A stretch of 21,348 nucleotides of DNA. Origin: Ophiothrix spiculata (taxonomy: Eukaryota > Echinodermata > Ophiuroidea > Amphilepidida > Ophiotrichidae). A program made the translations under genes and the position numbers. The notes under the pieces were generated by a model. That model saw only the letters and a program-made list of their open reading frames with translations. It had not been told where the DNA came from and made no database searches. The stretch lies in assembly GCA_000969725.1 (NCBI GenBank), contig JXSR01S022443.1; one strand, written 5' to 3'. Positions 9,149 to 18,034 of the stretch are shown one piece after another. Numbering within the stretch: position 1 is the stretch's first letter; the number at the start of each line of letters is the position of its first letter.

Positions 9149-9840
9149 CATCCAAAGAATCTACATGGATGTTAGACTGAAGTAGGGCCTACATCCCAAG
9201 CTCTTGCGTAGTTTGCCCATTGTTGTTCGAGCTTATATTGTATGATTGTATCAAAATTTGTAATTCACAAGGGTATGTTTTCAAGCTACCTCAGTCATAT
9301 CAAAATAAGTCATGGAAATAACATTTCAAAAAAGGCCCACTTATTTCGAATATGCTATCTTGATCTGTATCCATAATTTCGACTCACTATTTTTGAGAAA
9401 ATATAATACTACTATTGATAGCTTAACGATGTAAATCCTGCTTGAAAGATGGTTTAAAAAGTAGGATTTAGATGGGTTTAAAACTTCAAAATCAATTGAA
9501 TTAGGCTTTAATTGAGGATTACTGGCCAACTTCATGGGCAATATTACTCACATGTGGTTCAGTTCAAGATGTCATGTCCATTTATCAGGAATCTTTGAAT
9601 CATGATTGGGCATTTATTACTAACACTGCTGGAATAGACTTCTTCAAGTTATAATACTGTCTGGCAAATGAGCAAAGATTGGCATTGTTTTTACAACAAA
9701 GTTGTAGTCCATAATGCCAACACTGACAAACTTTATAAAAATGAATGTTCAATCTCTGACATCAACCAATTTTTAAAAATTTAGGACTTCTCACAAAACA
9801 GTGCATAAGAGTAGAATTCAATACCTGGTTTTATGTTGTT
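9149..9840 (+). other. Gene A intron 1, AT-rich, no feature seen
   Basis: Non-coding AT-rich sequence. Acceptor-like CAGs (for example near 9563) are not followed by donors. A minus-strand frame at 9341-9541 looks like chance. Confidence 0.45.
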
Positions 9841-10045
9841 TTGTAATAATAATGGGATTTTTATAGCGCCTTTCACTATGTATGCAAATGCTGTCGCCAA
9901 TTATTATTACGCTGCCATCAGGAAACCGCCACATTTATTTCACTTCTACAGCACTTAGATTGGAATGTTCCCCATAACAGCTCTCCAATATCTCTCGGGT
10001 CGATGAAGCAATCAAGATTAAATGCCTTGCCCAAAATTCCACCTT
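9841..10045 (+). repeat. Dispersed repeat with ATAGCGCC motif, degenerate
   Basis: TAATAATAATGGGATTTTTATAGCGCC (shown here only by its motifs AATAATAA and ATAGCGCC, 9844-9871) is followed about 140 bases later by GTCGATGAAGCAATC and TGCCTTGCCCAA (about 9998-10034). I recall this order of motifs from dispersed repeats of marine invertebrates, which is memory and not a search result. It ends about 100 bp before gene A exon 2. Boundaries are approximate. Confidence 0.4.
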
Positions 10046-10148
10046 CCAAAATAACTATACTTACTGTTTTCTTACCAACAGAACATAAATATAGACTTGT
10101 TCTACATAGCCATACGAAACCTGAATGCTCCACAATCACTTACATCAG

Positions 10149-10243
10149 CAATCTTTGCATATGGCAGGTTGGCGTGAGTGGATGCAGCACGGGATGCAGA
10201 TGGGCAATGGAGAGCCATCTTGGGAATCCCAGGGAGGCCAGTC
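10149..10243 (+). CDS. Gene A, coding exon 2
   Basis: The acceptor CACTTACATCAG (AG at 10147-10148) opens a frame in phase 0, matching exon 1. The exon encodes 31 residues plus two bases, starting QSLHMAGWREWMQHGMQMGN. It ends at the consensus donor GTAAGT (GT at 10244-10245), with TC left over as a split codon. GC content is near 55%, well above the flanks. The residues are rich in Met, Gln, Trp and Gly. An alternative acceptor at 10166-10167 would shorten the exon but break the phase with exon 1. Reading through the donor gives an immediate TAA. No known domain is recognised. Confidence 0.68.
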
Positions 10244-10490
10244 GTAAGTAAATCTTTGGAAAATGATCACACATAATTATGGGAAATGGGTGTTTATAAA
10301 CAAGGGAATGCAGTGGCAGATCCAGGAGTGTACAGTGGTAGTGCTCCTCCCCAACCCCTCCCTGGGCCCCTCCCACCCCGTAATTTGGCAAGATCAGCCT
10401 AATTTGGACAGTTTTGTGATATAAAACTCTTTGTGTTGCCAATGAAATAGGTCCAAATTAAGTGTGAAATAGGTCTAGATCCAAACGGTC
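10244..10490 (+). other. Gene A intron 2, start
   Basis: Begins with GTAAGTAAATC. Contains a C-rich patch at about 10345-10380 (CCTCC/CCCTCCC words) that may be the remnant of a G/C-ended element. A 100-codon minus frame overlaps exon 2 in antisense and is treated as a shadow. Confidence 0.5.
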
Positions 10491-10846
10491 TTAAAGGGCC
10501 ATTCATGATCCACTTTTCATCCTCAAGGTCACCAAAATTGAGTTTTTAGCTAAAAGGGATCCTTGACTGATGTATGTTACAATCACCAAACCATTCTTTC
10601 AAATGTGCTTGCTTTTTTGAGATAAGTGAGAAATGTGTCATTTTCTAATTATTGTCTACAGTTATTTACAACACAGCAGCAGCCTATGGGAATTTCTAAA
10701 ATGCTGAAAAGTTTGTAACTTGAAAACGAATGGTTGGAATCAAGTGATATTTTCAGGATACATGAATGTTGTACTCTTCTTTTTATTTAGCTAGAAAAGA
10801 GGTGGGGTTTTCATCACATCAAAATCATGAATAGCACCTTCTAAGA
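10491..10846 (+). mobile_element. MITE, intact reference copy of the split element
   Basis: Left end CTTAAAGGGCCATTCATGAT and right end read inward CTTAGAAGGTGCTATTCATG are imperfect inverted repeats, matching apart from two short gaps and a mismatch. Length is about 355 bp. The same family occurs in reverse at 6930-8549, broken by insertions. The possible target site is TTA(A), but it is not clearly duplicated. No coding sequence. It lies in gene A intron 2. Confidence 0.6.
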
Positions 10847-12467
10847 ATAGCCCAAAACCTAATCAAATTAACATGTAATTTGAATCTAAACGCGTGCCCA
10901 AGAGAAATCATGCACCATATACCCGAATAGTATATAATAATAATATGTGATTGCAGCCTTAAAGGTAAAAGGAATAAATTATGGTTGCAGTTTTAGATAT
11001 AAGAATTTATAAAAAGTGTAGGCCTACTTTTTGAAGATATAATTATTTTTATGAGAATTATTTTGTTTATTTTACTATTTATAAACATTTGTTTTCATTT
11101 TATTTTTTGTTGATTTTTATTTCTGCATTATAATCACAGTAATTCTGTCTAAGAAAAGTGGTCACCATAATTATTATACAAAGAATAAATGGTACCATTA
11201 CTGCACATTATGGATCTGTGTAGAATGTTAAACGAGGCTACTTCACATCTCCAAGTGGTAATGTCCTCAATACAACGAGTACCCATTGAGTAGAGAAGGC
11301 CGACTGACGACAAGAGGAATGTTGCTTTGTACAACATTATTTGCAAATATATGATAGAAAATAAAAACGGCAATGAGGGGGACAGAGCACACTTGCTATT
11401 CAAAAGTTTATGAAGAAACTTGAAAACACGCATTGTTCTTAGAACAAGGTTACGCAAATTTATTTTGAATTGGGAGAACTACATAGCATTTATGTTGTTG
11501 TGGTTTTTGGTGAAATGGAAGGACAGTGAACCTTAGGTGATTATGTTTTAGTGTGCCATAAATTTCACACCTGCACAACCTTTGATTGGTAAGAAGTGAT
11601 TATGAATTAATTAGCTGAATTGATCAATAGGGTTGATTACTTTTTTACAACTTATCAAGGATATATTTCATTTGGTGTAGCCCAAAGTTAAAGTGTAGCC
11701 TGACTGGCTGCAGCGATCCTAACCACTTTGACGGGCAACCTCCCCCCAAAACAGAAAAAGTAGACCTACACATTAAGTGGAGAGTATAGGCCTACATACA
11801 GTTTGTACCCCTTTCTCAGCTGTCAAATATCTTTATTGTTCTGTAAGTGTCTGGTTTACACTTTTCAAATTTACCAGTTTTTTATGCTGGTTGCTGTGCT
11901 AATTTGATGACAGGCCTGTTTGACGAGTCTAATGCAATACATATTAGTTATGTATTTGAATGTATCACTGCACCACCATCAATAAAAGTCAATTTTGACT
12001 GTACATTGTTGTACCCCTTCACCATTAATTCAAGTCAATGAGCACAGGGTCACTAACCATAGAGTTCAGTGATAATCTAGCCAAACATCATGACATGTAA
12101 GATAAATCATAATGAACATGAACAAAAAACAGCTTCCTGGTCTATTGATTAAGAAAGAGCATTAAGAAATTGAGTTCAATACTCATTACAGTCATTACTT
12201 CACAATTAATAGATCACATGTTTTTGTTCACCGAAAGATTTATGATCTGGCACGCCCAACTGAATCTGGTAGTATGATGCATTCAAAAACGTGAAAGCTT
12301 TCGGTATTGGAATTACTTGAAATATACTTCCGCAATTATTTTATTGCATCAACGCAAAATTTAAAAAGTTTTATTTGGAAGTTAAATAATATTTTGTGTA
12401 TCTGTAAAAATTGATCAGTATTTCTAGTCTCATCAAACATTTGTACCTGATGGAATTAGTTTTCTGC
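10847..12467 (+). other. Gene A intron 2, middle part
   Basis: AT-rich, with TAGGCCTA at 11019-11026 and 11787-11794. A 102-codon minus frame (11149-11457) is hydrophobic and lacks splice signals or a recognisable domain; I treat it as chance. Plus frames at 11847-12041 and 12411-12599 are likewise unsupported. Confidence 0.45.
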
Positions 12468-12471
12468 TTAA

Positions 12472-12805
12472 AGCAATACTATAAAGTGTTGGAAATGAAG
12501 CGCCCCCTGTCACCCATGACTTTTCATTTTTTGGGCTTATTGGGTTTGTTTTGGGTAGATATGAATACCCTCCAAACGATTCGGCTCAAAGATGCTTAAT
12601 TTTTCTGTTATGGCCATTTGTTGAATTAAATTCGGGATCCCGAATTTAATTCCAAAAAAGTATTCATATGCTTTTTATCCATTTTTGGTGGTCAAACAAT
12701 TTTTTTCACAAAATACACTTGAAAACGTTTTTAGATAGTCACATTCCTCCATTTTATGCTGTTTTTACTATAAACCATTTTTGATCAAAATCTTATAGTA
12801 TTGCT
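12472..12805. mobile_element. TTAA-flanked MITE, copy 1 (334 bp)
   Basis: Inverted ends AGCAATACTATA / TATAGTATTGCT are flanked on both sides by TTAA (12468-12471 and 12806-12809), the target duplication typical of piggyBac-type elements. A second copy lies at 15750-16092 in the same orientation. Near the centre is a perfect 30-bp palindrome (12623-12652) around GGATCC. No coding sequence. The next element begins immediately at the right-hand TTAA. Confidence 0.85.
12623..12652. repeat. Perfect 30-bp palindrome
   Basis: Half-site GAATTAAATTCGGGA is followed directly by its exact complement, with no spacer, centred on GGATCC. It lies inside the TTAA-flanked element. In the sister copy only the central part (TTCGGGATCCTGAA) survives. 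Confidence 0.9.
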
Positions 12806-12809
12806 TTAA

Positions 12810-13014
12810 GGATGCACCATTTGATATTCAGGGGGGCATGGAAGTTGGGGTTGAGTCAAGTGTTTTTTTTTTGAACGACTTCGGTGGCAAGATTTTTTTT
12901 ATCGTATTTCTATGATTTTCTTTGTCTTGAAGTACTTGGGTAAAGATTTTTTTCCTTCTCATCTTTTGGTCAAGATTTTTGCCCCCCTCCCTGAGAATCA
13001 AATGGTGAGCCCCC
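12810..13014. mobile_element. G/C-ended MITE, about 205 bp
   Basis: Left end GATGCACCATTTGATATTCA followed by GGGGGGC; right end read inward GGGGCTCACCATTTGATTCT followed by CAGGGAGGGGGGC. The inverted repeats span about 30 bp with small gaps. The interior has repeated AAGATTTTTTT blocks (about 12890-12980). It abuts the TTAA of the preceding element, so one may have inserted at the edge of the other. No coding sequence. Confidence 0.72.
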
Positions 13015-14067
13015 TTATTTCAGATAGGCCTACATCTTCCAGACTGATGTACAGTGGAAACTCTTAATAATGAGAGTTGCTGGGAACAGACAAATTCTTT
13101 ATATCCATTCTTTTAAAACAAAATTTGCTTAAAATTGGGGTTTAATCATAAATTTCCAAGGCATGCTCATAGCAATGGATTGTCAAAACACTAAACACAT
13201 TCTAAAAAAACATGCCTCAAAAATATCAGATGAAAACAGTGTCATAAAAATTTAACTGGAATATTTGAAGTAAAAAAAAACAAGTAAAAAATTTACTATC
13301 TTGCTTAGCTATAGCCTGAAAAAACAATTATTACGTACTTAAAATTTTGACATTTCTTCTCAAAAATTTGAGCATAATTTGAGCATAAAAATGTGATTTT
13401 GATTAAATTTGACTCAAAATATGGGAGATTTGGTATATGGATGGGTCCCTTTTTCTTGAAAACTGGTATTTGGATGTGAGGCTTTTCAATTTTCCCAGAG
13501 GCACGTACCTATTCAAACCAAATTTGAGTACTCCCCTCCAAAACTAAAAACTGGATTTTGAAAGATCAGGCCTTGCTCCTTCAATGCTAAAGCTAAGGCA
13601 CCCAGTTGAATAAAAACTAAGTGGTTTTCTGTTCCCTTTAATTGTTAATAATATGTAACTTCCAATTAGTGAAAATGAAACTAAATATTTAAAACAGTGA
13701 TTAAGCTGCCTAATACCTTTTTTGTTAATGAACCACAGTAAAACGTGATATTTTGATATCCATTCATTGAAAAGACATAAGCTGTCAAGGATTTACCAGG
13801 AAAGGCGGATTCATCCACTAATGTCACAAATACTTGATTTATTTGCAGTGTATTCTCTACTAACCATTCATATTGATTTGTACAAATACTCTGGTACAGA
13901 CAGAAAGTGACCTACAATAATCAGTCTACAACCGTCATTCAATATTTTGCGATGTAAAAACACAAATGGAGTAAAAGCAGGCACTTCCCTTTCAAAACAT
14001 GTATTGAATTTGCTTCCATTCAGAGCCCCTAAAATAAATTGACTAAGGGTTATTTTCAAGAGTTCTA
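13015..14067 (+). other. Gene A intron 2, late part
   Basis: AT-rich with TAGGCCTA at 13025-13032, a single pogo-like end TACAGTGG at about 13050 without a partner, and an 11-bp tandem duplication ATTTGAGCATA (13366-13387). No exon is seen. The minus frame at 13868-14059 has no support. Confidence 0.45.
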
Positions 14068-14071
14068 TTAA

Positions 14072-14476
14072 AGTGGACCTGTATGTAGATCCACTCTATC
14101 AAAAGCTTTGCACACATAGCGAGAGTGGAACTTGATTAAGAAATCTAAATAGCATTGATGCATGCCCTCAAATCATAGGCATGGGCAACATCTTGTTTTC
14201 AATAGAAGCTTCCAACTCCGGGTTCCACTACATAATTCAGTATCGAAGTGATTACAACGGTAAGTGCAATACTTTTGAGTGGTGATCATTTCGATCATGA
14301 TTCAAAACAAGAAAGCTTGATCCAGTTGTCTGGGTTATAATCGGATGACACGTAACACTTTGATACTGAATATGGAAATAGAAAAGAAACAACTTCTTAT
14401 TAGTGCTTATATTTTGACTATTATTTGAAATCAAAATTTTGAGAAATTGAACCATCAGGCTGTGGACAATGCTCCT
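14072..14476. mobile_element. Possible TTAA-flanked element (weak TIRs)
   Basis: TTAA occurs at 14068-14071 and 14477-14480. The right end GCTCCTTTAA is the terminus of the family at 14772 and 17698; the left end AGTGGACC is only a partial match, so the element is uncertain or composite. It contains an open plus frame around 14165-14259 ending at a GTAAGT site, whose phase does not fit gene A. Gene A exon 3 starts 40 bp further on. Confidence 0.3.
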
Positions 14477-14516
14477 TTAAAATTATAAGCTTAAATTTGT
14501 CTTTTTCACTTTTTAG

Positions 14517-14649
14517 AACATGTAGGCATACTCCCCTTGAAGGAAGTTTCATAGATACAGCAGAGACCCTAGACATGCTAGTTCAGAAATATCTACCGAA
14601 CACTCTGCGTGAAGAGCCCTGGATGAAAAGGATACCAATTACAAGTAAA
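14517..14649 (+). CDS. Gene A, coding exon 3
   Basis: A strong polypyrimidine tract and acceptor (CTTTTTCACTTTTTAG, ending 14516) opens the exon. One base completes the split Ser codon left by exon 2 (TC+A), then 44 codons follow without a stop. The peptide contains LEGSFIDTAETLDMLVQKYL and, further on, LREEPWMKRIPITSK. It ends at AAA|GTAAGT (GT 14650-14651) on a codon boundary. The reading has a balanced, globular-looking composition with acidic and basic residues mixed and an amphipathic pattern around TAETLDMLVQKYL. I do not recognise the family. The other two frames contain stops. This is the best-supported exon of the window. Confidence 0.78.
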
Positions 14650-14771
14650 GTAAGTGTGAGGACCAATTAACAATAACTTAGTGTAATTAAATAAAATATT
14701 TTAAATTTTGAAGTGGATTTTGTTCATAATTAGAAAAATTGCATATTTTGTAATTGAATATTCAGAACCTG
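14650..14771 (+). other. Gene A intron 3, start
   Basis: Begins GTAAGTGTGAGG. AT-rich, no feature before the next element. Confidence 0.5.
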
Positions 14772-15100
14772 AGGAGCTTGGTCCGAATTTTTCAAAATTT
14801 AGTTTTCAACATCATGTGAAAGATGGCAACTAACGAGGTCTAAAGTGTGGAATTTGTCATCTGAATCGGTCAAACCGTTTTGATATTAATTAAGGACAGT
14901 TTTGTATTGTAGAGCTGCTACTGTGTAAAATTTATTATGGTTACCATAATTAGACAGTAGACACATTTCCATATGTATCTCCAGAACATAATTCAGCCGT
15001 GAATGTCACTTGGGTTATGAGAAAAATCTGAGCAGTATTTTGGTACGTAAATCTCAAAAAGTTTGGAAAAAGGTTGAAGCAATCGGGCAATCATGCTCCT
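14772..15100. mobile_element. AGGAGC-ended MITE, copy 1 (about 329 bp)
   Basis: Matches the copy at 17698-18030 in the same orientation over its whole length, with many substitutions. The left end AGGAGCTTGGTCC is not preceded by TTAA (CCTG instead); the right end GCTCCT is followed by TTAA (15101-15104). The central TTATGG-TTA-CCATAA hairpin is conserved in both copies. It lies in gene A intron 3. Confidence 0.75.
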
Positions 15101-15745
15101 TTAAAGGCCTATGTTAATTTGTTTTCAGTGCAATGCAACGAACTAGCACTCTTTGAAATCGCCCACCCCTATATTATATGTTTTGGTCCTTTCTTGTTTA
15201 CATTCATGCTGTAGGTGCACTAGATAAGAAATCAACTGAGGTCACCTTCTATTCAAAGTGAAAAGCGAACAAAACTGAGTTGTAAAGTGGTAATTATGAC
15301 GTCAGATCTGCGCAAACTTCAGTATTGTACTGATTCTAGACCATTCACTGACTGCTCCTAGGCACTTGTGATTGGGCATTGATCTGAATCTACCTTGGAA
15401 GTCCAGGGGGGGGGGGGATGTCATACCTGTTTTGCACAAGTACACATATCAACATAATAATCAAAATAATGTTTTGAACAATATAGGCCTATTGGAAACT
15501 CTTTTATAACAAAGTTGCCACGTACACAGAATTTAGTTCTTTCAATTCAAATTGTATTCTCTGAGATTTTTAAAAGCAATAAAGTATGAGAGAAATTGGT
15601 ATAAATGATAAAAGGAAATTTAATTTAATTTAAGACAATTTTTTAAATTTTTGTATATTTTAATTGATGGAAATCAGCTTTGGGTGATCTTCCGGATCGG
15701 TATCTAGACCAATTAGGCCTACAGATTTTGTTGAATTCCATACAC
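15101..15745 (+). other. Gene A intron 3, between two elements
   Basis: Non-coding. Contains a perfect CRE palindrome TGACGTCA (15297-15304), a 12-G run (15406-15417) and TAGGCCTA at 15484-15491 and 15714-15721. No exon or inverted repeat is recognised. Confidence 0.5.
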
Positions 15746-15749
15746 TTAA

Positions 15750-16092
15750 AGCAATACTATATTAGAGTTAAAAATGTAGCGCCCCCAGTCACCCATGACT
15801 TTTGATTTTTTGGGCTTATTGGGTTTGTTTTTGGTAGATATGAATATCCTCCAAAGGATTTGGCTCAAAGATGCTTGCCTTTTCTGTTATGGCCATTTAT
15901 TTTTCGGGATCCTGAATTTAATTCCACGTGTATAATAGTATAGGAAAGAATGCATGTGCTTTTTATCCATTTTGTTGTGGCAAAACATATTGTTCACAAA
16001 ATACACTTGTAACGCTTTTAGATAGTCACATTCCTTCATTTTATGATGTTTTTACTCTAAAACATTTTTGATCAAAATCTTATAGTATTGCT
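15750..16092. mobile_element. TTAA-flanked MITE, copy 2 (343 bp)
   Basis: Same ends as copy 1 (AGCAATACTATA / TATAGTATTGCT), flanked by TTAA at 15746-15749 and 16093-16096. Long blocks such as CACCCATGACTTTT and TTTTTTGGGCTTATTGGGTT are shared with copy 1. The central palindrome is mostly lost. Different substitutions and small indels in the two copies suggest they are not recent. Confidence 0.85.
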
Positions 16093-16096
16093 TTAA

Positions 16097-17030
16097 CATG
16101 CCATTCCTCATGATGTGTCATTCTTTACGTGTGTCAGATTGGCACTTTTTTCATCAGGACACATTCTACATGCGCCTTTGCTTGGTTTTTTCCACCAGTA
16201 TAGAGAGCAGTCATTGGTAGCCATATCTTAGTAATCCCCCTACTCGGGGTTAAAGTAGCGGCAAAATGTGTACCACGTGATAAGTCTTCACTCAGCATGC
16301 AAGTTGTGCTAGGCAGGCAGAAAACTACACTGATTTAAAGGGCTAGTAAAACTTTTTTCTTCAGGTGGATGCACTGATACATGGGACTGATACTGAAAAC
16401 AGAATGACTCAATTCTTAACTGATAGTATAATCTGCTATTGTTCCTGTGAACTTCCTGATTTTATTGTCTTTGATCTTAAAAGCATGAAAAAGAGACACA
16501 AGACAGTAAATTAAGTTGTGATAAAAAACAAAACAAAACAGGAACATATGTAGGAAAAAGTTCTGTTTAATTAAATATTACAAAACACAATTTCCTGCAC
16601 AAATTGCACAGTCTATCCATCAAGTTCACTTTTTCATATGATTCATACTATCATGTGACTGATAAAAGTAAACAAACAGTGAGAGTACTTGAGCCTCCAC
16701 AAGTGTGAAATGACCACAAAGCTGACCACTGAAGTAACAACATTGTCAATCACACTATAAAGTGACTATAAATAAACAATTGTTGAGGCCATCCCTCAGC
16801 TAGCTCAACTTTGGACCAATCACAAATGAGCCCTGAGGCTCAGCCTATTCAAGGTTAATCTCCCAAAATAACAGCATCACTGAAATTGCACTTGTCACAG
16901 GACTAACCACAAGTGGAGGATAGATTTCAAAACATTCCCACAGATTTCTCTCCTCACAACAATGTCTGACCAAGTCTAAAATCCATTATGCTAATTATTC
17001 AGTCATCAGATATTATGTATTGTTATGCAG
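16097..17030 (+). other. Gene A intron 3, late part
   Basis: AT-rich, non-coding, ending in the acceptor TATGTATTGTTATGCAG before exon 4. No element with clear ends is seen. Confidence 0.5.
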
Positions 17031-17125
17031 GACGCTATTGATTTGACCATGGGACTTATGGTAATAAGAGACTTATCATATGGAAGAGATTTCAACAGAT
17101 TAGGGGTGGAATGTTTGGAAAATTG
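17031..17125 (+). CDS. Gene A, coding exon 4
   Basis: Acceptor GTTATGCAG (AG at 17029-17030) opens a phase 0 frame that matches the end of exon 3. It encodes 31 residues plus two bases, beginning DAIDLTMGLMVIRDLSYGRD and continuing to LGVECLEN. A donor, TTG|GTAAAT (GT 17126-17127), leaves TG as a split codon. If the donor is not used, TGG TAA gives Trp and an immediate stop, for a 132-residue protein. A hydrophobic run (LTMGLMVI) is too short for a membrane segment. No domain is recognised. The acceptor tract is weaker than for exon 3, but frame and phase are clean. Confidence 0.68.
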
Positions 17126-17363
17126 GTAAATCTTTTTTGCATCTCAAAAAGATTATGATGATGGGAAAAACAGGGTTTCAATGTTTGGGAATTGTCTGAA
17201 TTCTTAAAATGTGACACCACCAGACATGGTGTTGACCTTCATTAGTTATTTTCCATTTCCTATGTTATGTAATGAATAATACCCTATTTTATTGTGCCAT
17301 AAATCAAAAATTTGAAATTGAATGGACAGCTGAAAACTGAAAAAAACAACAACTCTATTTTAG

Positions 17364-17412
17364 CCTTTTCAGTCTTTTCAGTTATCATTCTTTTACCCAA
17401 AGTGAACATTAA
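17364..17412 (+). CDS. Gene A, possible tiny terminal exon
   Basis: Three acceptor sites, ending at 17363, 17372 and 17381, are spaced 9 bases apart. All of them join exon 4 in the same frame (TG plus C or T, giving Cys), and the frame ends with TAA at 17410-17412. Depending on the acceptor, 10 to 16 residues would be added. AATAAA follows at 17552. This is an alternative to termination inside the exon 4 donor; composition gives no independent support. Confidence 0.25.
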
Positions 17413-17551
17413 TGTTTAATGGATAAAGCCTCTTGGAGCAGCAATTCCAACATTTCAAGTTTAAATACAAAAGTTGTTTCACAGCATCATGCTTATGATA
17501 AACATAAGTATGACACTGAATTTTCCAAAGTCAATGAAAGGCATTATGAAC

Positions 17552-17557
17552 AATAAA
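17552..17557 (+). terminator. Candidate polyadenylation signal for gene A
   Basis: First AATAAA downstream of exon 4, about 140 bases after the possible terminal stop. The hexamer is common in AT-rich DNA, so support is positional only. Confidence 0.3.
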
Positions 17558-17697
17558 AACAAATATACATCATGGTCATCATTTGCGACCGTATCCCAAT
17601 TGATGTAGGCCTATCAAATTGATTGAATTCAATGAACCCTAAAATTGTAATAAATTGAAAGTTGAAAACATTAATAATTGTTACTTTTGAATGTTAA

Positions 17698-18030
17698 AGG
17701 AGCTTGGTCCCATTTTTCAAAATTTAGTTTTCATGGTCATATGAAAGATGACCACTCAAAAGGTCTTAATTTCAAATTTCAGCGTAATCAGTCAAATGGT
17801 TTTGATTTTATTGGTAGTTTTGTATTTCAGAGCTTCCTATACGTTACTGTAGGCCTATGTAATTAATTATGGTTACCATAATTAGACACATTTTCATATA
17901 TATCTCCAAAACGGAACATAACTCAGCCGTGAAATTTCACATGGGTTATGAGAAAAATATGAGCAATATTAATTGATACCAAAATCTCAAAAAGTTTGAA
18001 AAAAAGTTGGGGCAATCGGACAAAGCTCCT
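17698..18030. mobile_element. AGGAGC-ended MITE, copy 2 (333 bp), TTAA-flanked
   Basis: Ends AGGAGCTTGGTCC and, read inward, AGGAGCTTTGTCC differ at one base and are flanked by TTAA at 17694-17697 and 18031-18034, a piggyBac-type signature. It is the sister of the copy at 14772-15100. An open plus frame (17678-17866) begins outside the element and is not a gene. TAGGCCTA occurs inside at 17850-17857 but not in the sister copy. Confidence 0.85.
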
Positions 18031-18034
18031 TTAA

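Noticed and set aside
9990..10040. tRNA-derived SINE promoter boxes
   Set aside because: The repeat resembles known dispersed repeats, but no convincing A-box or B-box (GTTCGA-type) is present in this copy.
10140..10442. 100-codon minus frame
   Set aside because: Antisense of exon 2 and its flank; no minus-strand splice or domain support.
11149..11457. 102-codon minus frame
   Set aside because: Longest frame of intron 2 but lacks a good start context, splice sites and any recognisable motif; expected now and then by chance in 21 kb.
13050..13090. pogo-like end TACAGTGG
   Set aside because: No matching inverted end found downstream, so no element can be delimited.
14165..14260. Exon-like open plus frame ending at a GTAAGT site
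   Set aside because: It would leave one base over, which forces a stop codon at the start of exon 3; it also lies inside a probable repeat. It could only be an alternative exon.
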